DNA from: Shimia sp040370365 | GTDB lineage: Bacteria > Pseudomonadota > Alphaproteobacteria > Rhodobacterales > Rhodobacteraceae | Assembly (NCBI RefSeq): GCF_040370365.1 | Contig: NZ_BAABWQ010000001.1 | Location: 620,001-684,000 of the forward strand | Length of the DNA stretch: 64,000 bases | Direction of reading: 5' to 3' | In this document: one piece after another, positions 60,429 through 64,000 of the stretch | Numbering within the stretch: position 1 is the first letter of the stretch | Layout: the number at the start of each line of letters is the position of its first letter | Position numbers and translations under genes: made by a program | The notes under the pieces: generated by a model | What the model was told of the DNA's origin: nothing | Databases searched by the model: none | Seen by the model: the letters and a program-made list of their open reading frames with translations, nothing else

Positions 60429-61220
60429 TTAGGCACTCTCACTTTGTGGCAAGGACGCATAGAGGGCGACTGCAGCTGCGTTGGAAACGTTCAAAGACCC
60501 AAACGCCCCGGCAAAATTGATTTTCACCAGCTGATCGACCGTTTCTTTGGTCTTCTGACGGAGCCCCGGCCCTTCGGCCCCCAAGACCAACGCCACCGGC
60601 GCATCACGCTTGTCTGACAGCGCGACCTCGATTGTCGTGTCCGCTTCCCCATCAAGCCCCAACACAATGTAGCCAATGCTCTGCAACGCTGTGATGGTGT
60701 CCGCAAGATTGCGCTCGCGCAGGTATGGTTGGCGTTCAAGCGCACCACTGGCAGTTTTGGCCAAAGCCCCGGTTTCCGGCGCGGAATGGTGGCGGGTGCC
60801 AATCACTGCCAAGGCCCCAAAGACTTCAGCGGAGCGCAGAATTGCGCCGACGTTATGGGGGTCGGTCACACGATCCAGCAGGATCAAACGCTGAGGGCGG
60901 TCATCATCTGCAATGGCCACATCGGTCAACTTGCCCCAATTGAGCGGTTTGACCTCCAGCGCAGCGCCTTGATGCACGGATTGTGGATCAATCGGCGCAT
61001 TAAACTTCCGTGGATCAACCATTTCAGGCTGCATTCCAGACTCGGCAATGGCATCCGCCAGTTTATCTGACGCATTTTTGGTGACGATCAGACGCAGCTT
61101 TTCCCGTTTGGGATTCGCCAATGCGTCGCGCACTGCATGAAGGCCAAACAACCAGACGGTTTCTGCTGCCTCTTTGCGTTTGGTCTGTTCTTTTTGCACG
61201 ACCCATTTGGGTTTCTTCAT
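60429..61220 (-). CDS. rlmB: 23S rRNA 2'-O-methyltransferase of the TrmH/SpoU family
   Basis: 263 residues. N-terminal substrate-binding part with VWLFGLHAVRDALANPKREK, then the knotted SPOUT domain: ILLDRVTDPHNVGAILRSAE, VALVLGAEGPGLRQKTKETV and the C-terminal KINFAGAFGSLNVSNAAAVA. The GAEGPG and SLNVSNAAA motifs mark the SpoU 2'-O-ribose enzymes; RlmB (G2251) is the best match. ATG 61220 starts MKKPKWVVQKE; a tRNA-Tyr lies divergent just upstream. Confidence 0.9.
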   Translation of the reverse strand: MKKPKWVVQKEQTKRKEAAETVWLFGLHAVRDALANPKREKLRLIVTKNASDKLADAIAESGMQPEMVDPRKFNAPIDPQSVHQGAALEVKPLNWGKLTDVAIADDDRPQRLILLDRVTDPHNVGAILRSAEVFGALAVIGTRHHSAPETGALAKTASGALERQPYLRERNLADTITALQSIGYIVLGLDGEADTTIEVALSDKRDAPVALVLGAEGPGLRQKTKETVDQLVKINFAGAFGSLNVSNAAAVALYASLPQSESA

Positions 61221-61358
61221 TGCCCTGACACCTTCGAAATAAAGAGGTTTTACCAATGGGCAAAAGAAGCGGGCTGTGCAAGGTATTTTCTGGTTGACGC
61301 CCTTGGCCCGGCGCAGTAATCACCCCCTCACACCGAAGCCAGTTGGCTTCAGGAAAGT

Positions 61359-61442
61359 GGGCGACAGGCCGCAAGGTGTGGCAGGGGACTGTAACTCCCT
61401 CGCGGAGACGCACGCCTGGTTCGATTCCAGGGTCGCCCACCA
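61359..61442 (+). tRNA. tRNA-Tyr (GTA)
   Basis: 84 bases including encoded CCA. Acceptor stem GGGCGAC (61359-61365) pairs with GTCGCCC (61432-61438); anticodon stem GGGGA/TCCCT around loop CTGTAAC gives GTA; a long variable arm (CGCGGAGACG) marks a class II tRNA; T arm CCTGG-TTCGATT-CCAGG. The gene is divergent from rlmB. Confidence 0.95.
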
Positions 61443-61597
61443 CTTTCCTCGCAAAAACCAAGAACACCATTGAATTTGCACTGCGTACCGCAATGTTTCG
61501 ACCCCTTTAGTTTCAATGGGTTACAATGTGGGCGTGTCGCAGTTTTTGAAGCGAATTCTTTGAACGCGAGGGCTGGTTTTATCGCCGCAAAATGTTG

Positions 61598-62428
61598 TCA
61601 GATCGTGAGACTGGCAATCAACGCGCGCACGCGCGCCGTGTGGCGCAACTCTTTTGGCGCCAAAAGCCATACGTCCAAAGAAAAGGCCACCTCGTCGCCA
61701 ATCCGTTTGATGGCCATATTGGATTGGGCAACTTGCTTGGGCAGAAGACCGTCACCCAAACCAGATTCTATAGCGTGCATCATCATCAAAGGACTGCTGA
61801 AATAGGAGCGAGCTTCAATATCGGGGAGATGTCGTTCCATCCAGTCGGACGCGCGGTTTGCGCAGTCAAGCCCAGAATAATCTAACCAACACGCATTCCC
61901 ATCTGAGCCAGACGCACTTGTTCCCTTGGCAGTGAATCGACAAAAGTCAAATCGGCCGATACGTTTTCCAAAAAGATAAGGTTCGGGTTCGTTGGTTAGC
62001 CGAAGCGCCACTTCGGCTTCGCGGCGAGACAGGCTTCGCACCGCTGGTTCTGCATTCACCGTTAGATTGATTTCAGGGTACTTCGCCGAGAACGCCGCAA
62101 GGTTGTGCATGTAGTGCACAGCTAAGATATCAACTGTTGCCAACGTGATATGGCCAAACAGCCCGCCGTCTCGACCCTCTATGCGTCGATCAAGGTCGCG
62201 AAGTTCATTGCGGATGGAAACAGCGCTGGCAACGGCAGCTTCTCCTTCAGCAGTCATCACCACTTTGTCTGCCACGCGCTCAATCAAACGCGTGCCAAAG
62301 TGAGCCTCCAATTGCCGCACTTTCCGCGCCACGGTTGTGTGGGACATGTTCATCGATTGAGCACAGCCGGAAAACGTGCCCCGGTGCGCCAGTTCTTCAA
62401 GCAACAAAAGGTCGCCGGGTGTCTTCAT
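61598..62428 (-). CDS. LysR-family transcriptional regulator
   Basis: 276 residues. Winged helix-turn-helix TPGDLLLLEELAHRGTFSGC, HTTVARKVRQLEAHFGTRLI, then a LysR effector domain. ATG 62428 is the likely start; the open frame extends to 62503 but lacks a family-like start there. It is divergent from the AhpD-like and deiodinase-like genes and probably controls them. Confidence 0.88.
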   Translation of the reverse strand: MKTPGDLLLLEELAHRGTFSGCAQSMNMSHTTVARKVRQLEAHFGTRLIERVADKVVMTAEGEAAVASAVSIRNELRDLDRRIEGRDGGLFGHITLATVDILAVHYMHNLAAFSAKYPEINLTVNAEPAVRSLSRREAEVALRLTNEPEPYLFGKRIGRFDFCRFTAKGTSASGSDGNACWLDYSGLDCANRASDWMERHLPDIEARSYFSSPLMMMHAIESGLGDGLLPKQVAQSNMAIKRIGDEVAFSLDVWLLAPKELRHTARVRALIASLTI

Positions 62429-62550
62429 GGGAGTATCCTTTTTGATCGAGTGAACATTTTTGCACAACTGAAGCCATATTTTGGAAGTTGATTGTTCAAT
62501 CATGCCTCATAGGTGTCAAGCCGGACCCGATAACAGAGAGGAGATCCAAG

Positions 62551-63108
62551 TTGTCTGAATTCCCACTGCACACACCTCAAACGGCCCCGCAGGCCGCGCG
62601 CACCATTCTTAAAGATGTACAAAGCCGGCTCGGCTTTATTCCCACAATGTACGCCAAGCAAGCTGAGGCACCTGTCGTCCTCAAGACCTACCGAATGCTG
62701 GACGAAGCATTTGAAACTACAAGCCTTACAACGACCGAACGATTGGTGGTTTTGATGACCGTAAGTCGGTATCACGCCTGTGACTTCTGCATGTCGGCGC
62801 ACAGTTGGCGCGCTCAAATTGCCAAACTCTCTCCGCCCCTAATTGAAGCGCTGCGCACGGGCGCACTCACTGGCAATACCCGGCTGGATGCGTTGGCGAC
62901 GTTTACTTATGCAATGGTCGACAGTCGGGGTGCCATTTCAGATGACCAGCTCCAAGCATTCCGAGAGGCAGGGTTTTCAAGGCAACAGGCGCTTGAAGTG
63001 ATCCTTGGCATTGCCGCAAAGGTCATGACGAATTTCACAAACCGTCTGGCACACACCCCGCCAAACCCAGAGTTCGGCTCCGAGAATATTTGGCGCGCCT
63101 CTCAGTAA
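62551..63108 (+). CDS. AhpD/carboxymuconolactone-decarboxylase-like protein
   Basis: 185 residues. The start is TTG at 62551, given by GAGAGGAG just upstream; translation from the ATT/ATG-like region further left has no such site. The CMD domain has the redox pair in RYHACDFCMSAHSWRAQI (CxxC plus His), as in alkylhydroperoxidase D proteins that can reduce peroxides with a thiol partner. Precedes the deiodinase-like gene by 24 bases. Confidence 0.86.
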   Translation: MSEFPLHTPQTAPQAARTILKDVQSRLGFIPTMYAKQAEAPVVLKTYRMLDEAFETTSLTTTERLVVLMTVSRYHACDFCMSAHSWRAQIAKLSPPLIEALRTGALTGNTRLDALATFTYAMVDSRGAISDDQLQAFREAGFSRQQALEVILGIAAKVMTNFTNRLAHTPPNPEFGSENIWRASQ

Positions 63109-63132
63109 ATTTAGAATTAGGAGCACACATCC

Positions 63133-63945
63133 ATGCTAGTTTCTGCCTCTTCAACATCGGGTTCGTCCCGCGAAACTTATACTTATGACACATTTACCAC
63201 CGGCCTGATCATTGAGGACCTCCACTACAAGAGCAGCGATCCAGCTCCCGGTCAAACAGTGCCAAAGTTTGATCTGGAGCTTGTTGGCGGTGATAGGCTT
63301 CGCAGCGAAGAACTAGGAGGCGCACCGGTGCTACTGGTTTTTGGATCACGCACATGCCCAGTTACGGTTAGCGCGCGCAAGCCTTTGCGAAACCTGCACA
63401 AGCAATTTGGCAGCAAAGTGCGGTTCGTGCTCATCAGCACCCGCGAGGCGCATCCCGGGGACAAGATACCTCAACCCAAAACACTTGATGAAAAACGGCG
63501 CCACGCGCGCGCTCTGGGCGCGTTTATGGGACCGCATTTTGAAGTTGCGCTGGATGACATCGACGGCACATTTCATCGGGCAATGGGGCCAAAACCAAAT
63601 TCGGCCTACATATTGGCACCAGATGGAACCATCTTGTTCCGTGCCCACTGGGCCAATGATGCAGTCAACCTTGCTCCTGCTCTGGACGCTGCGGCTCGCA
63701 GGGATCGCTTACCCCGCACCAAAAGCCGCCGGCTCGTGCGCCCCCTTCTGAATGCAATTGGCTTTTTGCCGAGTGTGGTCCGCGACGGAGGCGGGAAAGT
63801 TGAGCGAGATGTATGGCGTGCAGTTCCACCTTTTGCGCTTATGGGCCGCCTTTCAAAGCTATTCTTTTTTTTGCCGGAAAATCAAAGAGGCGCTGCGGTC
63901 GTGTTATTACTGCTCTCGCTCGCAATCTATGCGATTTGGGCCTGA
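63133..63945 (+). CDS. Deiodinase-like redoxin with C-terminal membrane helix
   Basis: 270 residues. Core resembles iodothyronine deiodinases and related thioredoxin-fold redoxins: VLLVFGSRTCPVTVSARKPL with Cys75 where animal enzymes have selenocysteine, FVLISTREAHPGDKIPQPKT with the EAHP motif (Glu105, His107), and YILAPDGTILFRAHWAND. The codon for residue 75 is TGC, so cysteine is used. A hydrophobic helix ends the protein (VVLLLLSLAIYAIWA), so a membrane-anchored enzyme is likely. Iodine chemistry is known of the animal family; in bacteria the substrate is not established. Probably co-transcribed with the AhpD-like gene. Confidence 0.78.
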   Translation: MLVSASSTSGSSRETYTYDTFTTGLIIEDLHYKSSDPAPGQTVPKFDLELVGGDRLRSEELGGAPVLLVFGSRTCPVTVSARKPLRNLHKQFGSKVRFVLISTREAHPGDKIPQPKTLDEKRRHARALGAFMGPHFEVALDDIDGTFHRAMGPKPNSAYILAPDGTILFRAHWANDAVNLAPALDAAARRDRLPRTKSRRLVRPLLNAIGFLPSVVRDGGGKVERDVWRAVPPFALMGRLSKLFFFLPENQRGAAVVLLLLSLAIYAIWA

Positions 63946-64000
63946 CTGAACGCGGTCAGTGAGTGGAAAAAATGCGAAAGATGGGCAGGCGATCTGCCTT

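Noticed and set aside
63133..63945. Selenocysteine in the deiodinase-like protein
   Set aside because: The codon at the position used by selenocysteine in animals is TGC, and no in-frame TGA is present.
1..64000. CRISPR arrays, prophage or insertion-sequence transposases
   Set aside because: No direct-repeat array with regular spacers, no phage structural or integrase genes and no transposase were seen on reading both strands.

Overview
The window looks like chromosomal DNA of a marine alphaproteobacterium of the Rhodobacteraceae (Roseobacter group). The signs are a homodimeric pyruvate dehydrogenase E1 followed by E2 and a lipoyl-domain E3, a histidine locus split into hisB/hisH and hisA/hisF/hisE blocks, many small signal-peptide proteins of alphaproteobacterial type, and fairly high G+C with tight operons. 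No phage, plasmid, CRISPR or intact insertion sequence is visible. The exact genus is not determinable by eye.

Layout. 0-9 kb: the 5' part of a PPK2 polyphosphate kinase, an exported alpha/beta hydrolase, an orphan periplasmic binding protein, parE, an A+T-rich orphan gene overlapping parE, a palindromic repeat element, and several exported or membrane proteins of unknown role. 9-16 kb: a phosphoglycolate-phosphatase-like gene, then a urate-catabolism cluster (membrane urate oxidase PuuD, LysR regulator, 5-hydroxyisourate hydrolase, a fused allantoinase/OHCU decarboxylase, ureidoglycolate lyase, NCS2 permease). 16-22 kb: aceE-aceF-lpd. 22-30 kb: transporters (SLC13/RCK_C, EamA, MgtE), YmdB, 5-formyl-THF cyclo-ligase and guanine deaminase, which feeds the same purine route. 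30-33 kb: hisB, a TetR gene with a three-site operator shared with a DUF2306 membrane protein, and hisH.

33.3-49.2 kb: a run of 13 genes, all on the minus strand with gaps of 0-90 bases, that reads as one catabolic operon. In order of transcription: CoA-transferase, enoyl-CoA hydratase family protein, aldehyde dehydrogenase, a glucose-type CUT1 ABC importer (binding protein, two permeases, ATPase), two GMC flavoenzymes, a Dabb protein, a LacI regulator, a Gfo/Idh/MocA oxidoreductase and a fumarate-reductase-like flavoprotein. Two near-identical 14-bp palindromes with a LacI-type central CG stand in front of the first gene. The substrate is unknown; the gene set suggests uptake and oxidation of a glycoside or sugar-like compound with an acid part processed as a CoA thioester. 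The block lies between hisH and hisA and is the best candidate here for an undescribed system.

49-64 kb: VOC protein, AraC/peroxiredoxin pair, hisA-hisF-hisE with small membrane and DUF genes, a lipoprotein, two tandem paralogous hybrid histidine kinases, a CoA-binding protein, a zinc-ribbon gene that seems to lack any ATG/GTG/TTG start, rlmB, tRNA-Tyr, and a LysR gene divergent from an AhpD-like protein plus a deiodinase-like redoxin.

All functional calls rest on reading motifs and overall resemblance by eye; no database search was run.
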